This document shows positions 44,850-54,228 of a stretch of DNA of 60,911 nucleotides, piece by piece (position 1 is the stretch's first letter; every line of letters starts with the position of its first letter). The position numbers were made by a program, and so were the translations under genes. This DNA is from Enterocloster lavalensis. GTDB taxonomy: Bacteria > Bacillota > Clostridia > Lachnospirales > Lachnospiraceae. The stretch covers positions 1 through 60,911 of the forward strand of contig NZ_CABJCG010000005.1 in NCBI RefSeq assembly GCF_902364025.1. The letters run 5' to 3'. The notes beneath the pieces were generated by a model. It was not told the origin of the DNA. It saw nothing but the letters and a program-made list of their open reading frames with translations, and ran no database searches.

Positions 44850-44888
44850 AAAAAAAGGCTGCCCCGAATTCACATTCAGGACAGCCTC
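44850..44888 (-). terminator. Terminator of the rubrerythrin gene
   Basis: On the - strand AGGCTGTCCTGAAT pairs with the GGGGCAGCCT arm (ATTCACATTCAGGACAGCC region) and is followed by a run of seven or more T. 27 bp after the rubrerythrin stop. Confidence 0.85.
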
Positions 44889-44914
44889 CCAAAGGCTTTC
44901 AACCCATATAGATC

Positions 44915-45457
44915 TTAGTAATTCTCAACCTTGCGCTCGAAATAAGCTTTCGGATGTGCGCAGCAGGGACATACTTCCGGAGCTTCCGGTCCCTCGTGGA
45001 TGTAGCCGCAGTTTCTGCACTTCCAGCCCAGAGGAGCGTCGTCCTTGAAGGTCTTGTCGTTCTTGTAGCTCTCCAGCAGCTTTAAGTAGCGTCTCTCATG
45101 AGCAGCCTCAACCTTGGCAACCAGCTCGAACTTGACAGCCAGTTCCTCGAATCCCTCCTCGCGGGCCTCGCGGGCCATACGGGCGTACATGTCGGTCCAC
45201 TCGTAGTTCTCGCCCTCAGCCGCGTCCGCCAGGTTCTCCTCGACAGTGCCGATGCCGCCGTGCAGCTCCTTGAACCACATCTTTGCGTGCTCTTTCTCCT
45301 GATCCGCGGTCTCCAGATATAAAGAAGCCATCTGCTCGTATCCGGCCTTCTTGGCTGCGGAAGCGTAATAGGTGTACTTATTGCGGGCCTGGGACTCGCC
45401 GGAGAATGCGTCCTTTAAGTTCTGCTCGGTTTTTGTTCCTGCGTATTTTGATGCCAT
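44915..45457 (-). CDS. rbr: Rubrerythrin (ferritin-like domain, C-terminal rubredoxin)
   Basis: A 180-residue cytosolic peroxidase of anaerobes. The ferritin-like diiron domain has the expected Glu/His helices ([41 protein letters not shown]), and the C-terminal rubredoxin domain has CRNC and CPCC for Fe(SCys)4. It reduces hydrogen peroxide with electrons from NAD(P)H oxidoreductase/rubredoxin. GGTGAGG before the ATG. Promoter at 45508-45536. Neighbour of the first reverse rubrerythrin in the same orientation. Confidence 0.95.
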   Translation of the reverse strand: MASKYAGTKTEQNLKDAFSGESQARNKYTYYASAAKKAGYEQMASLYLETADQEKEHAKMWFKELHGGIGTVEENLADAAEGENYEWTDMYARMAREAREEGFEELAVKFELVAKVEAAHERRYLKLLESYKNDKTFKDDAPLGWKCRNCGYIHEGPEAPEVCPCCAHPKAYFERKVENY

Positions 45458-45507
45458 GTTTGTACCTCACCTTTCTCGTTTGTATAATTTAATGCTACCT
45501 ATCCTCT

Positions 45508-45536
45508 ATTGTATGCCATATTTTGGCAAAATTCAA
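45508..45536 (-). promoter_or_regulatory. Promoter of rubrerythrin
   Basis: On the - strand TTGAAT (45536-45531), 17 bp, TACAAT (45513-45508). The spacer contains TGCCA-AAATA-TGGCA, a 5-5-5 dyad that could be an operator, different from the element before the reverse rubrerythrins. Confidence 0.65.
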
Positions 45537-45617
45537 TAAAATTTTTATCAAATATCGGGTGCGCCGGCGCTTCCAGCGGGGATTTACCGGATACCGCCGG
45601 CGTGTTGGGCGGAAGGA

Positions 45618-46163
45618 TTAGCCGAAGTATCTCTTTAACAGGCCCTCAAACGCCTTGCCGTGACGGGCCTCGTCCTTGGCCATCTCATGAACGGTGTCAT
45701 GGATCGCATCCAGGTTCAGGGCTTTCGCTCTCTTGGCCAGGTCGAACTTGCCTGCGGTAGCGCCGTTCTCAGCGGCCACGCGCATCTCCAGGTTCTTCTT
45801 GGTGGAGCTTGTCACAACCTCGCCCAGCAGTTCGGCGAACTTGGCAGCGTGTTCAGCTTCTTCAAACGCAGCCTGTGCCCAGTACATACCGATCTCGGGA
45901 TAACCCTCTCTGTGAGCCACTCTGGACATCGCCAGATACATGCCGACCTCGGAGCACTCGCCCTCGAAGTTCGCTCTCAGGTCCATCATGATATCCTCGG
46001 GGGAACCCTGAGCCACGCCTACCTCGTGCTCGCAGGCCCACGCCATACCTTCGCTGTCCTGTAATTTAAACTTGGAAGCCGGAACGCCGCACTGAGGACA
46101 TTTCTCAGGAGCCTGCTCGCCTTCATATACATAACCACATACCGTACATACCCATTTCTTCAT
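45618..46163 (-). CDS. Reverse rubrerythrin, copy 1
   Basis: A 181-residue protein with domain order opposite to rubrerythrin: N-terminal rubredoxin ([10 protein letters not shown]...CPQCG) then a ferritin-like diiron domain ([45 protein letters not shown] would be too long to list fully; key Glu and His residues are in GECSEVG and EEAEHA). Known in Clostridium acetobutylicum as an oxygen- and peroxide-reducing protein strongly induced by air. Distinctive residues of this copy are KLQDSEG and YWAQAAF. It is separated from copies 2-4 by the 12-kb dipeptide-transport region. Promoter and Per-box-like operator upstream. Confidence 0.95.
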   Translation of the reverse strand: MKKWVCTVCGYVYEGEQAPEKCPQCGVPASKFKLQDSEGMAWACEHEVGVAQGSPEDIMMDLRANFEGECSEVGMYLAMSRVAHREGYPEIGMYWAQAAFEEAEHAAKFAELLGEVVTSSTKKNLEMRVAAENGATAGKFDLAKRAKALNLDAIHDTVHEMAKDEARHGKAFEGLLKRYFG

Positions 46164-46203
46164 ATTCGTTCTCTCCTTTAAGTTTGCTGTTTTTTAATAT
46201 CAA

Positions 46204-46255
46204 TAATAGTAATTGTTACTGATATTAATATAAACGATCCCAACTGTTTTGTCAA
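46204..46255 (-). promoter_or_regulatory. Promoter and Per-box-like operator of reverse rubrerythrin copy 1
   Basis: On the - strand TTGACA (46255-46250), 17 bp, TATATT (46232-46227). Immediately downstream, AGTAATTGTTACT lies within the 24-bp element 46204-46227, which resembles a PerR box (about 10 of 14 positions by eye). Same layout at copies 2, 3 and 4. Confidence 0.75.
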
Positions 46256-46363
46256 CACTTATTTTAAAGTTTTAGACAATTTTTTTCACCGCACGGAGAG
46301 AGCGCCGGAATCAGGTGTGGGGCGCAGATTGGGAGCCCGTTGAGGCCCTGTCATAAATATCTT

Positions 46364-46393
46364 TTGACATTTGCTCCTCACCTACGTTATAAT
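46364..46393 (+). promoter_or_regulatory. Promoter of GntR gene at 46426
   Basis: TTGACA (46364-46369), 18 bp, TATAAT (46388-46393), about 30 bp before the start codon. Confidence 0.75.
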
Positions 46394-46425
46394 GTACAAG
46401 TTAAGACATTGAGAGCGGGGATACG

Positions 46426-47157
46426 ATGATAAAAGAGGGTAAAGGCAGCCTTTCGGATGTAGCAGCGGAGTATGTCAGGGAACAGATTCTGAAGGGAGTG
46501 CTTCATCAGAAGGAAAAAATTGTGGAAAATGACATAGCGGTGGAGCTGGGCATGAGCAGGGGACCTGTGCGCGAGGCGCTCAAGCAGCTGAAGTATGAGG
46601 GATTCCTGGACTATGAGACGAACAAGGGGTACTCGGTGTCCATGCTGTCACCCAAGGATGCCTACGAGATTTTCTATTTGAGGGGAAATCTGGAAAATCT
46701 GGCGCTTAACCGGTGCGGGGGCCGCTTGCTGAGCGACGGCATATTCCTGATGGAGGATGCTGTGCTGGCAATGAAGGACGCCGTAGCGGCCGGCGATCTG
46801 CCTCTGGTTATCAAATATGATGAGATTTTCCATAAGCAGATCATGATCTCAGGGCAGATGGAGCGTCTGACCCATCTCTGGGAATCCTTAAGCCCTCTGA
46901 ACGGAGCCATGTTCTACACCATCGAGCAGGTTAACGCCTATGTGGCGGAGAAACAGCTGCCCTTTGATGAGGACGATGCGGCGGCCCGGGACGGGCGTCG
47001 GGGCAATAACTATCTGGAGCATAAATGGCTGTTGGAAATTTTAAAGCAGAGCAACCTGGAGCGGTCTGTGGAAGCGATCAACACCCATTATATAGGAAAT
47101 GGAGAGCGAATTTACCGGATTGGAATGAAGATGGAGAACCGGGATCTCTTTTTATAA
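46426..47157 (+). CDS. GntR-family regulator (FCD domain)
   Basis: A 243-residue protein. Winged helix: LHQKEKIVENDIAVELGMSRGPVREALKQLKYEGFLDY; FCD domain from about residue 85 with ALNRCGGRLLSDG, KYDEIFHKQIM and YLEHKWLLEILKQSN. Single + strand gene, convergent with the DegT-like gene. Candidate regulator of the dipeptide-transport/peptidase operon at 48643 or of the DegT-like gene; no shared operator was identified. Confidence 0.87.
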   Translation: MIKEGKGSLSDVAAEYVREQILKGVLHQKEKIVENDIAVELGMSRGPVREALKQLKYEGFLDYETNKGYSVSMLSPKDAYEIFYLRGNLENLALNRCGGRLLSDGIFLMEDAVLAMKDAVAAGDLPLVIKYDEIFHKQIMISGQMERLTHLWESLSPLNGAMFYTIEQVNAYVAEKQLPFDEDDAAARDGRRGNNYLEHKWLLEILKQSNLERSVEAINTHYIGNGERIYRIGMKMENRDLFL

Positions 47158-47226
47158 CATATTGTACTATAATATCATACCTGTATTGAAAATGGAGAGA
47201 CGCAGCGGCGTCCCTCCATTTTTAGT

Positions 47227-48303
47227 TTACGTGTAATGGGCCGTCGGCATGGCCCCAATCTGCTGGCAGACATACTCCATATCCTCCGCCCCGAACCTCT
47301 GATCGCAGGGGATGGACAGTACGTGATTGTAGATATAGTCCGCATCCGCAAAGCCCTTCGTATCCACCATGGCTCCCCGGGGCCAGTAGGTGGTGGATTT
47401 TATTCCCTGCTCCGCCAGATAGTTCTGCACCATGTCACGATTGGCTGCATATACGGTAAAGTGGCTGGGAACGGTTCCCTCGGGCAGCCGGGGGAACACC
47501 ACCGTAATCTGTGGATGATCCGGCATATGTTCCAGCAGATAGCGGTAGTTGGCCCGCCTCCGCTCCTTTAAACGGTTAAAGTTATAGCGGCGGATGATAT
47601 CCACAGATTCATCATCGCTGCCATAGCTGTCAAAGATGCGGCGCAGCATCATCTCAGCCTCCCAGAAGGAGTCATTCAACTGCTGTATGGTTTGTCCGCC
47701 GTCGCAGGACATCCGCTGCCGGTTTCCCTCCATGAGCCTGGCACGCAGGGCCAGATGGGTCGTGTCCGGCTCTCTCACCGGCAGGGTGAATTTCCCCTTG
47801 AGCTTGAGGGCAAAACCTCCGGCGGATATGCCGATCCATTTCCTCAGGCTGCCGACCACATAGTCGCAGCAGGGGTCCACCCCGTCGGCGGAGAAGATGG
47901 AGTGGGTGGTATCCTCGATAATGACAATGCCTCGCTCCGAGCATTTCCGGATGAAATTCCGGTCATAGTTGCAGAAGCCGTAGTAGCCGCAAAGGTTGAC
48001 GACGCTGATTTCCTCCAGGGCCGCTTCGTCAAAGACCGGGGTCATATCTCTGGAAACACCGTAGAATTTAAGCTGGTAGCCCGCCTTCAGGAAGGGGGCC
48101 AGCACCGTTTCACAGGTGTACACGGGGACGTAGGCGACTTTTTTTTGATCGGTCAGGCAGATATCCTCCAGGGCATAGTAGTTTGCGCAGCGGCCGGACA
48201 TGAAATGGCCCAGATCGCCTTCAGGCGGGCAGAGGGATTCCAAAAAATGGTTTTCGACTTCGGGCAGTGGCTCGTAAGTAAAAAATCCGCCGATCTGTTT
48301 CAT
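47227..48303 (-). CDS. DegT/DnrJ-like PLP-dependent protein
   Basis: A 358-residue protein resembling the DegT/DnrJ/EryC1 sugar aminotransferase fold: VAYVPVYTCETVLAPFLKAGYQ, ISVVNLCGYYGFC, IIEDTTHSIFS (cofactor Asp) and VGSLRKWIGISAGGFAL, where the Lys is the likely PLP-binding residue. True aminotransferases of this group are usually somewhat longer, and SLRK is a common variant. The substrate is unknown. The start at 48303 follows GGGAGG; the longer frame to 48468 is not protein-like. Single gene with its own promoter. Confidence 0.8.
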   Translation of the reverse strand: MKQIGGFFTYEPLPEVENHFLESLCPPEGDLGHFMSGRCANYYALEDICLTDQKKVAYVPVYTCETVLAPFLKAGYQLKFYGVSRDMTPVFDEAALEEISVVNLCGYYGFCNYDRNFIRKCSERGIVIIEDTTHSIFSADGVDPCCDYVVGSLRKWIGISAGGFALKLKGKFTLPVREPDTTHLALRARLMEGNRQRMSCDGGQTIQQLNDSFWEAEMMLRRIFDSYGSDDESVDIIRRYNFNRLKERRRANYRYLLEHMPDHPQITVVFPRLPEGTVPSHFTVYAANRDMVQNYLAEQGIKSTTYWPRGAMVDTKGFADADYIYNHVLSIPCDQRFGAEDMEYVCQQIGAMPTAHYT

Positions 48304-48642
48304 ATTGCAGTACCTCCCGGAATATAGGCCCCCGCAGACGCTTGCTCCACATGTGTGTGCGCGCCACGAGGACATACTGATTTTGTGTAAGGACAAGTAT
48401 AGCATGGTATTGGGAAAAATTACAATAGAAAATGTTGACAAAACTATAATAATGTAAAAAAGATACAATGATTGTTGACAATTTTAAGAAATTATTTTAT
48501 TATTAGAACGAAGCAAGGGAGTTTCAAGTCCTTAAGCTTCTTTTTTGTTATTATGGTTCCCGGCCTTTGATTTCGGATGGGAAGCAACCATAATCCTTTG
48601 CTGCGTTAAAACGGCAAACAAACGAGGAATGGAGAGAGAAAT
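48304..48642. promoter_or_regulatory. 339-bp divergent region with two promoters and a leader terminator
   Basis: Toward the DegT-like gene (- strand): TTGTAA (48425-48420), 18 bp, TATACT (48401-48396). Toward dppB (+ strand): TTGACA (48475-48480), 17 bp, TATTAT (48498-48503). An extra TTGACA at 48435 has no good -10. The remainder is AT-rich with no gene. Confidence 0.65.
48510..48546 (+). terminator. Hairpin-T run directly after the dpp transcription start
   Basis: GAAGC-AAGG pairs with CCTT-AAGCTTC around a loop of about 11 bases, followed by six T (48541-48546). The stem begins about where transcription should start. It may be an attenuator of the dpp operon or end a short leader RNA. 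Confidence 0.6.
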
Positions 48643-49590
48643 ATGTACAAGTATGTGTTGAAAAGACTGCTTATGCTGATTCCGGTCATTATCGGCGTGA
48701 CGTTCATTGTATTTTTCATTTTGAACCTGTCGCCGGGAGACCCGGCGGCGATTATTCTGGGCGACCAGGCGACCGCGGAGGCGCTGGCAATGAAGCGGGA
48801 GGAGCTGGGTCTGAATGATCCGCTGCTGGTCCGCTACGGCCGCTATATGTTTGCCATGCTCCAGGGAGATCTGGGCACCTCCTACAAAAATAATCTGAGC
48901 GTGTGGGCGCAGGTGATGGAGCGCTTCCCCAACACGGCGGTGCTGGCCATTGCCGGTATTCTGGTAGCCATCCTCATCGGAATTCCCACGGGCATCCTGT
49001 CCGCCAAGAGACAGTATTCCATGATTGATAACACTGCTATGTTATTCTCCCTCATCGGCGTGGCTATGCCCAATTTCTGGTTTGGCCTGCTGATGGTGAT
49101 TATCTTCGCCCTTCACCTGGGCTGGCTGCCTTCTCAGGGTATGGGGGAGGGATTTATTCCACTGATTAAAAGCCTGATTCTTCCTGCGGTGACGCTGGGA
49201 ACCGGAGCCGCGGCCATGATTACGCGTATGACCCGTTCCTCCATGCTGGAGGTGATCCGGCAGGATTACATAGACACGGCCAGAGCCAAGGGCGTTTCCG
49301 ATCAAAAGATCACCACCCGTCATATGCTGAAAAACGCCATGATCCCAATCATCACTGCGGTGGGACTTCAGTTCGGAACCCTGCTTGGGGGAGCCATGCT
49401 GACGGAGACCGTATTCTCCTGGCCGGGACTGGGACGGTTGATGGTGGATTCCATCAAGTCAAAGGATATCCCCATGGTGCTGGGTTCGGTTATTTTCCTG
49501 GCAATCATGTTTACCGTGGTCAACCTGGCGGTGGATATCATATACGCCTTCGTGGACCCGCGGATCAAATCACAATATAAGAGAAAGTAG
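48643..49590 (+). CDS. dppB: Dipeptide/oligopeptide ABC permease DppB
   Basis: A 315-residue inner-membrane permease with six helices: starts MYKYVLKRLLMLIPVIIGVT, GDPAAIILGDQATAE, and the EAA-loop region TARAKGVSDQKITTRHMLKNAMIPIITAVGLQ. Forms the channel with DppC. GGAGAGAG before the ATG. First gene of dppBCDF-dppA and the hydrolases behind it. Confidence 0.93.
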   Translation: MYKYVLKRLLMLIPVIIGVTFIVFFILNLSPGDPAAIILGDQATAEALAMKREELGLNDPLLVRYGRYMFAMLQGDLGTSYKNNLSVWAQVMERFPNTAVLAIAGILVAILIGIPTGILSAKRQYSMIDNTAMLFSLIGVAMPNFWFGLLMVIIFALHLGWLPSQGMGEGFIPLIKSLILPAVTLGTGAAAMITRMTRSSMLEVIRQDYIDTARAKGVSDQKITTRHMLKNAMIPIITAVGLQFGTLLGGAMLTETVFSWPGLGRLMVDSIKSKDIPMVLGSVIFLAIMFTVVNLAVDIIYAFVDPRIKSQYKRK

Positions 49591-49599
49591 GTGCAGCTC

Positions 49600-50508
49600 A
49601 TGGGAAAGAAACATCTGATTGCCGTGGAAGCGGAAGGCAGCCAGCGCTCGCTGTGGGGCGAGGCCTGGCGCAGATTTAAAAAGAACCGGATGGCCATGAT
49701 CGGTATGTATTTCATTCTGACCCTGGTGTTTATCGCCATTGCGACTATTATTATAGATGCAGTTACGGGAAAGTCGATTTATCTGAATTACGTGGTCAAG
49801 CAGAACCTGAGAGGACGCCTCCAGGGCCCCAGTCTGGCCCATCCCTTCGGGTTGGATGAGTTCGGGCGGGATATGCTGCTTCGTATGCTTTGGGCGGTGC
49901 GCTACTCCCTGTTTATGGGGACGGTTGCCATTATCATTTCCTGTATTTTTGGCGGTCTGCTGGGGGCTTTCGCGGGATATTACGGGAAAACGGCGGACAA
50001 TATCATTATGAGAATCATGGATATTCTTCTGGCGATTCCCTCCATGCTGCTGGCCATTGCCATTGTGGCAGCCCTGGGAACCAGCATCACCAACGTGCTT
50101 ATCGCCATCGCCATCTCCTATGTGCCCACCTTCGCCAGAACGGTGCGGGCGTCGGTGCTGACGGTGAAGGATCAGGAGTTCATCGAGGCCTCCCGGGCCA
50201 TCGGATGCAGCGATTGGCGCATCATTCTTAAATACGTGATTCCCAATTCCATGGCGCCTATTATCGTCCAGGTGACACTGGGAATCGCAGGAGCCATCCT
50301 CTCCATCGCAGGACTTTCCTTCCTGGGACTCGGCATTCAGCCGCCTACCCCTGAGTGGGGCGCGATGCTGTCCAATGCCCGCAGCTATATCCGCGACGCA
50401 TGGCACGTGACCATTATCCCGGGCATGGGCATTATGCTGACCATTCTGGCTCTGAACCTGGTGGGTGACGGGCTGAGGGACGCCCTTGACCCGCGTTTGA
50501 AGAGCTGA
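49600..50508 (+). CDS. dppC: Dipeptide/oligopeptide ABC permease DppC
   Basis: A 302-residue permease: WRRFKKNRMAMIGMYFILT at the N-terminus, HPFGLDEFGRDMLLRMLWA (family motif), and EAA region EASRAIGCSDWRIILKYVIPNSMAPIIVQ. The ATG at 49600 with AGGTG upstream is used; the GTG at 49591 is within the ribosome site. It begins 9 bp after dppB. Confidence 0.93.
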   Translation: MGKKHLIAVEAEGSQRSLWGEAWRRFKKNRMAMIGMYFILTLVFIAIATIIIDAVTGKSIYLNYVVKQNLRGRLQGPSLAHPFGLDEFGRDMLLRMLWAVRYSLFMGTVAIIISCIFGGLLGAFAGYYGKTADNIIMRIMDILLAIPSMLLAIAIVAALGTSITNVLIAIAISYVPTFARTVRASVLTVKDQEFIEASRAIGCSDWRIILKYVIPNSMAPIIVQVTLGIAGAILSIAGLSFLGLGIQPPTPEWGAMLSNARSYIRDAWHVTIIPGMGIMLTILALNLVGDGLRDALDPRLKS

Positions 50509-50529
50509 TGAAGAAAGGATGGGTATGAC

Positions 50530-51519
50530 ATGGCAGATAAACCATTATTGGAAGTAAAGGACCTGGTCATCCACTATGAGACGGATGACGGGGTAGTGAA
50601 GGCGTTAAACGGCGTCAATATACAGATCGGAGTGGGGGAGACCCTGGGCCTGGTAGGAGAGACAGGGGCGGGCAAAACCACTCTGGCCAAGGGAATCATG
50701 GGTCTGATCCCCAACCCTCCGGGGAAAATTTTAAGCGGAGAGGTGCAGTTTGAGGGACAGGATCTTTTGACCATTGGCAAGGAAGGCATGATGAAGATTC
50801 GGGGCAGAGATATCTCCATGATCTTCCAGGACCCCATGACCTCTTTAAACCCGGTGCTGACCGTGGGCGAGCAGATTCTGGAGGTGATTGAGATCCATAA
50901 TCCCGGCCTGTCCAAGCAGGAATCCAGGAAATGGGCGGAGAACATGCTGGAGCGGGTGGGAATCCCGGCGGAGCGGTTCGGAGAGTATCCCCACCAGTTT
51001 TCCGGCGGCATGAAGCAGAGAGTGGTCATCGCCATCGCCCTGGCCTGCAATCCCAAGCTTCTGATTGCAGACGAGCCAACCACGGCCCTGGACGTGACCA
51101 TCCAGGCCCAGGTACTGGAGATGATCTATCAACTGAAGTCAGAGAACAATACCTCGATGATCCTGATCACCCATGATCTGGGTGTGGTTGCCCAAAACTG
51201 CGATTACGTGGCCATTATCTACGCGGGCGAGGTGGTGGAATACGGATCGCTGCGGGAGATTTATAAGGACACGAAACACCCATACACGGAGGGGCTGTTC
51301 GGTTCAATCCCCAGCCTCACAAGCGACGTAACGCGGCTGCAGGCCATTGACGGCATGATGCCTGATCCCACCAGGCTGCCTGAGGGCTGCGTCTTCTGTG
51401 AAAGATGTAAATACGCGACTCCTGAATGCTCCAAGTCCCATCCAGGGATGGTGTCCCTGGGCGGCACCCATCAGGTGCGCTGCCTCCGATACGGCCATCA
51501 GGCTTCGGATATGAACTGA
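50530..51519 (+). CDS. dppD: Dipeptide ABC transporter ATPase DppD
   Basis: A 329-residue ATPase: Walker A GETGAGKTT, Q-loop MIFQDPMTSLNP, signature FSGGMKQR, Walker B LLIADEPTTALD and H-loop THDLG. The C-terminal oligopeptide/dipeptide domain carries a Cys-rich motif (GCVFCERCKYATPEC), which in this subfamily binds an iron-sulfur cluster. Works with DppF to drive uptake. Confidence 0.95.
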   Translation: MADKPLLEVKDLVIHYETDDGVVKALNGVNIQIGVGETLGLVGETGAGKTTLAKGIMGLIPNPPGKILSGEVQFEGQDLLTIGKEGMMKIRGRDISMIFQDPMTSLNPVLTVGEQILEVIEIHNPGLSKQESRKWAENMLERVGIPAERFGEYPHQFSGGMKQRVVIAIALACNPKLLIADEPTTALDVTIQAQVLEMIYQLKSENNTSMILITHDLGVVAQNCDYVAIIYAGEVVEYGSLREIYKDTKHPYTEGLFGSIPSLTSDVTRLQAIDGMMPDPTRLPEGCVFCERCKYATPECSKSHPGMVSLGGTHQVRCLRYGHQASDMN

Positions 51520-51535
51520 GGAAGGAGATTTACAT

Positions 51536-52510
51536 ATGCTGGAAGAGAAGAAAGAGCTTTTGCGCGTAGAGCATTTGAAGAAATATTTTACAACGCCCAA
51601 GGGTACCCTGCATGCGGTGGACGACGTGAATTTCTCCATCCGCGCAGGCGAAACCCTGGGCGTGGTGGGAGAGTCCGGCTGCGGCAAGTCCACCATGGGC
51701 AGGGCCATACTGCGGCTTCACGAGCCTACGGCGGGCAAGGTGTATTTTGAGGGAAATGACATTCTGGGCTATAACAAGAAGCAGCTGAAGGAACTGAGGA
51801 AGGACATGCAGATCATCTTCCAGGACCCCTTCGCCTCCTTAAATCCCAGAATGACGGTCAGCGAGGCCATCATAGAGCCGCTGCTGGTACAGGGAATCTA
51901 CAAGTCCAGCGAGCGGGCGGCCATCATCAGCCGGGTGGATGAGATCATGAACCTGGTGGGACTGGCAAAGCGCCTGGTCAATACCTATCCCCATGAGCTG
52001 GACGGCGGACGCCGCCAGAGAATCGGCATCGCCAGGGCGTTGGCGGTGAACCCCAAGTTCATCGTGTGCGACGAGCCGGTGTCCGCCCTGGACGTATCGA
52101 TCCAGGCCCAGATTCTGAATCTGATGCAGGATCTTCAGGAGGAACTGAACCTGACGTACATGTTTATCACCCACGACCTGTCCGTGGTCCGGCATTTCTC
52201 CAACAATATCGTGGTGATGTACCTGGGTCAGATGGTGGAGTGTGCGCCAGCGAAAACTCTGTTTAAGAACCCCTTGCATCCTTATACCAAGGCATTGCTG
52301 TCCGCGATCCCGGTTCCGGACCCGGATTTCAAAATGGAGCGGATACCGCTCAAGGGAGAACTGACGTCGCCCATCAACCCGGACCCGGGCTGCAGGTTCG
52401 CCAAGCGCTGTCCCTATGCCACAGAGGCCTGCACCAGCAGGGAGATGACGTTGATGGAGCTGGAGCCGGAGCATTTTGTCAGCTGCCGGATGATTCAGGA
52501 ACAGAGATAA
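51536..52510 (+). CDS. dppF: Dipeptide ABC transporter ATPase DppF
   Basis: A 324-residue ATPase: Walker A GESGCGKST, MQIIFQDPFASLNPRMTV, Walker B FIVCDEPVSALD, THDLSVV, and C-terminal PGCRFAKRCPYATEAC. The signature loop reads LDGGRRQR instead of LSGGQRQR, so Ser is replaced by Asp, an unusual variant; the partner ATPase has a normal signature. AGGAAGGAG before the ATG, 16 bp after dppD. Confidence 0.94.
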   Translation: MLEEKKELLRVEHLKKYFTTPKGTLHAVDDVNFSIRAGETLGVVGESGCGKSTMGRAILRLHEPTAGKVYFEGNDILGYNKKQLKELRKDMQIIFQDPFASLNPRMTVSEAIIEPLLVQGIYKSSERAAIISRVDEIMNLVGLAKRLVNTYPHELDGGRRQRIGIARALAVNPKFIVCDEPVSALDVSIQAQILNLMQDLQEELNLTYMFITHDLSVVRHFSNNIVVMYLGQMVECAPAKTLFKNPLHPYTKALLSAIPVPDPDFKMERIPLKGELTSPINPDPGCRFAKRCPYATEACTSREMTLMELEPEHFVSCRMIQEQR

Positions 52511-52544
52511 ATTCCGGCTGAATCCGGTATTTATAGATAGGAAA

Positions 52545-52578
52545 GCTGCCGCCGGTCCCTGCTGGGCCGCCGGGCAGC
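52545..52578 (+). other. Intercistronic hairpin between dppF and dppA
   Basis: GCTGCC (52545-52550) pairs with GGCAGC (52573-52578), with additional inner pairs; no T run. Such hairpins between transporter and binding-protein genes often protect mRNA ends and allow a different level of the binding protein. Confidence 0.4.
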
Positions 52579-52605
52579 GCAAGCAAAAAAGAGAGGAGCA
52601 AAAGT

Positions 52606-54204
52606 ATGAGAAAAACATGGAAAAAGGCGATTGCATTATCCCTGATTGCCGCAATGGCAGTTAGCGCGGCAGGCTGTTCCAAATCAGGACAGACCTCCGC
52701 GGACGGCGGCGCCACCGAGGCCGCATCAAAGGAGGCCGCAGGAGATACAACAGGGGGCGGCTCCGGAGAGTACAAGGACACCTTGGTATGGGCGCAGGGC
52801 GCGGACGTGACCTCCCTTGATCCCCATCAGGGTAAGGAGACCCCGGCCGTTGAGGTGACGGACCAGATTTTCGACACCCTGACCGTGGTTGACGCGGCCA
52901 CCGGAGAGCTTCAGCCCCAGATCGCGGAGAGCTGGACCCAGAATTCCGAAACCTCCTACACCTTCAATATCCGCAAGGGCGTGAAGTTCCATGACGGTTC
53001 TGAGGTGAAGGCTGAGGACGTGAAATTTTCCCTGGAGAGAGCCATCAATTCCGCGGCTGTTTCCTATATCGTGGACTTTATCGACAAGGTTGACGTAGTG
53101 GACGATTATACGGTAAATGTGGAGCTGAAGGCGCCCTACGCCCCGGCCCTTAGAAACCTTTCCGTTCCCTTTGCGGCTATCGTGCCCAAGGCTGCCGTGG
53201 AGGCCAACGAGGCGGAGTTTGTGCTTCATCCCATCGGTTCCGGTCCCTACAAGTTCGTAGAGTGGAAGCAGGGCGATTCCGTTACCCTGGAGCGCTTTGA
53301 CGATTACTACGCAGGAGCGGCTGAGACCCAGAAACTGGTGATGAAGGTGATCCCCGAGGCGTCACAGAGAACCATCGCCCTGGAGACCGGCGAGGTGGAC
53401 CTGGCCTACGACCTGCTTCCCAACGACCTGGAGAAGGTGAGAAGCAATTCCGATCTGCAGCTGTTCGAGGCTCCGTCCCTGACCTGCTACTATATCTCCA
53501 TGAATATGAACAAAGCGCCCTTTGACAACCAGCAGGTAAGAGATGCCATCAACTACGCCATCGACCGCCAGCTGATCATCGACACCATTGCCAGCGGCTC
53601 CGGCGAGCCGGCCGACGCCATCATCGCTCCGGCCGTATTCGGCTATTACAGCCCCGGCGCATATGAGTATGATCCCGAGAAGGCCAAGGCCCTGCTGGCT
53701 GAGGCGGGCTATCCCAACGGCTTCGAGACCAGCATCTGGGTGAACGACAACCAGACCCGCGTTGAGGTGTGCCAGGCTGTACAGGCTATGCTTCAGGAGG
53801 TTGGAATCACCTGCGGCATCGAGGTGATGGAATTCGGAAGCTTCATTTCCAGAACCACCGCCGGCGAGCACGACATGGGTTACTTCGGATGGGTGACCTC
53901 CACAACCGACGCGGACTACACCTATTATTCTCTGGAGCACTCCTCCCAGCAGGGCGCGGCAGGAAACCGCACCTTTATCAATGATCCTGAGGTTGACAAG
54001 CTGGTTGAGACCGGCAGAACCAGCGCGGATGAGTCTGTCAGACTGAAAGCATATGAGGAGCTGGCTGTTAAGCTGAAAGAGATCAACAACAACGCGCCCG
54101 TCTACTACAGCACCATTACCGCAGGCGCAAACGCCAAGGTAGAGGGCTTTGTGATGGATCCCATCGGCTATCACAAGCTGGATCGCGTAAAGGTAGGGAA
54201 ATAA
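52606..54204 (+). CDS. dppA: Dipeptide/oligopeptide-binding lipoprotein
   Basis: A 532-residue family 5 solute-binding protein. Signal peptide with lipobox SAAGCS; Thr/Ala/Gly linker; then LDPHQGKETPAVEVTDQIFDTL, FNIRKGVKFHDGSEVKAEDVKFSLER (the cluster signature), YYISMNMNKAPFDNQQVRDAINYAID. Binds peptides outside the cell and delivers them to DppBC. AGAGAGGAG before the ATG. Downstream hydrolases suggest that the substrate is a peptide or cyclic amide. Confidence 0.94.
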   Translation: MRKTWKKAIALSLIAAMAVSAAGCSKSGQTSADGGATEAASKEAAGDTTGGGSGEYKDTLVWAQGADVTSLDPHQGKETPAVEVTDQIFDTLTVVDAATGELQPQIAESWTQNSETSYTFNIRKGVKFHDGSEVKAEDVKFSLERAINSAAVSYIVDFIDKVDVVDDYTVNVELKAPYAPALRNLSVPFAAIVPKAAVEANEAEFVLHPIGSGPYKFVEWKQGDSVTLERFDDYYAGAAETQKLVMKVIPEASQRTIALETGEVDLAYDLLPNDLEKVRSNSDLQLFEAPSLTCYYISMNMNKAPFDNQQVRDAINYAIDRQLIIDTIASGSGEPADAIIAPAVFGYYSPGAYEYDPEKAKALLAEAGYPNGFETSIWVNDNQTRVEVCQAVQAMLQEVGITCGIEVMEFGSFISRTTAGEHDMGYFGWVTSTTDADYTYYSLEHSSQQGAAGNRTFINDPEVDKLVETGRTSADESVRLKAYEELAVKLKEINNNAPVYYSTITAGANAKVEGFVMDPIGYHKLDRVKVGK

Positions 54205-54228
54205 GAGAGGTCAAAGGAGACAAGCAGC

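Noticed and set aside
48504..48642. Riboswitch upstream of dppB
   Set aside because: Only a single terminator-like hairpin is visible; no conserved aptamer core that I can recognise.
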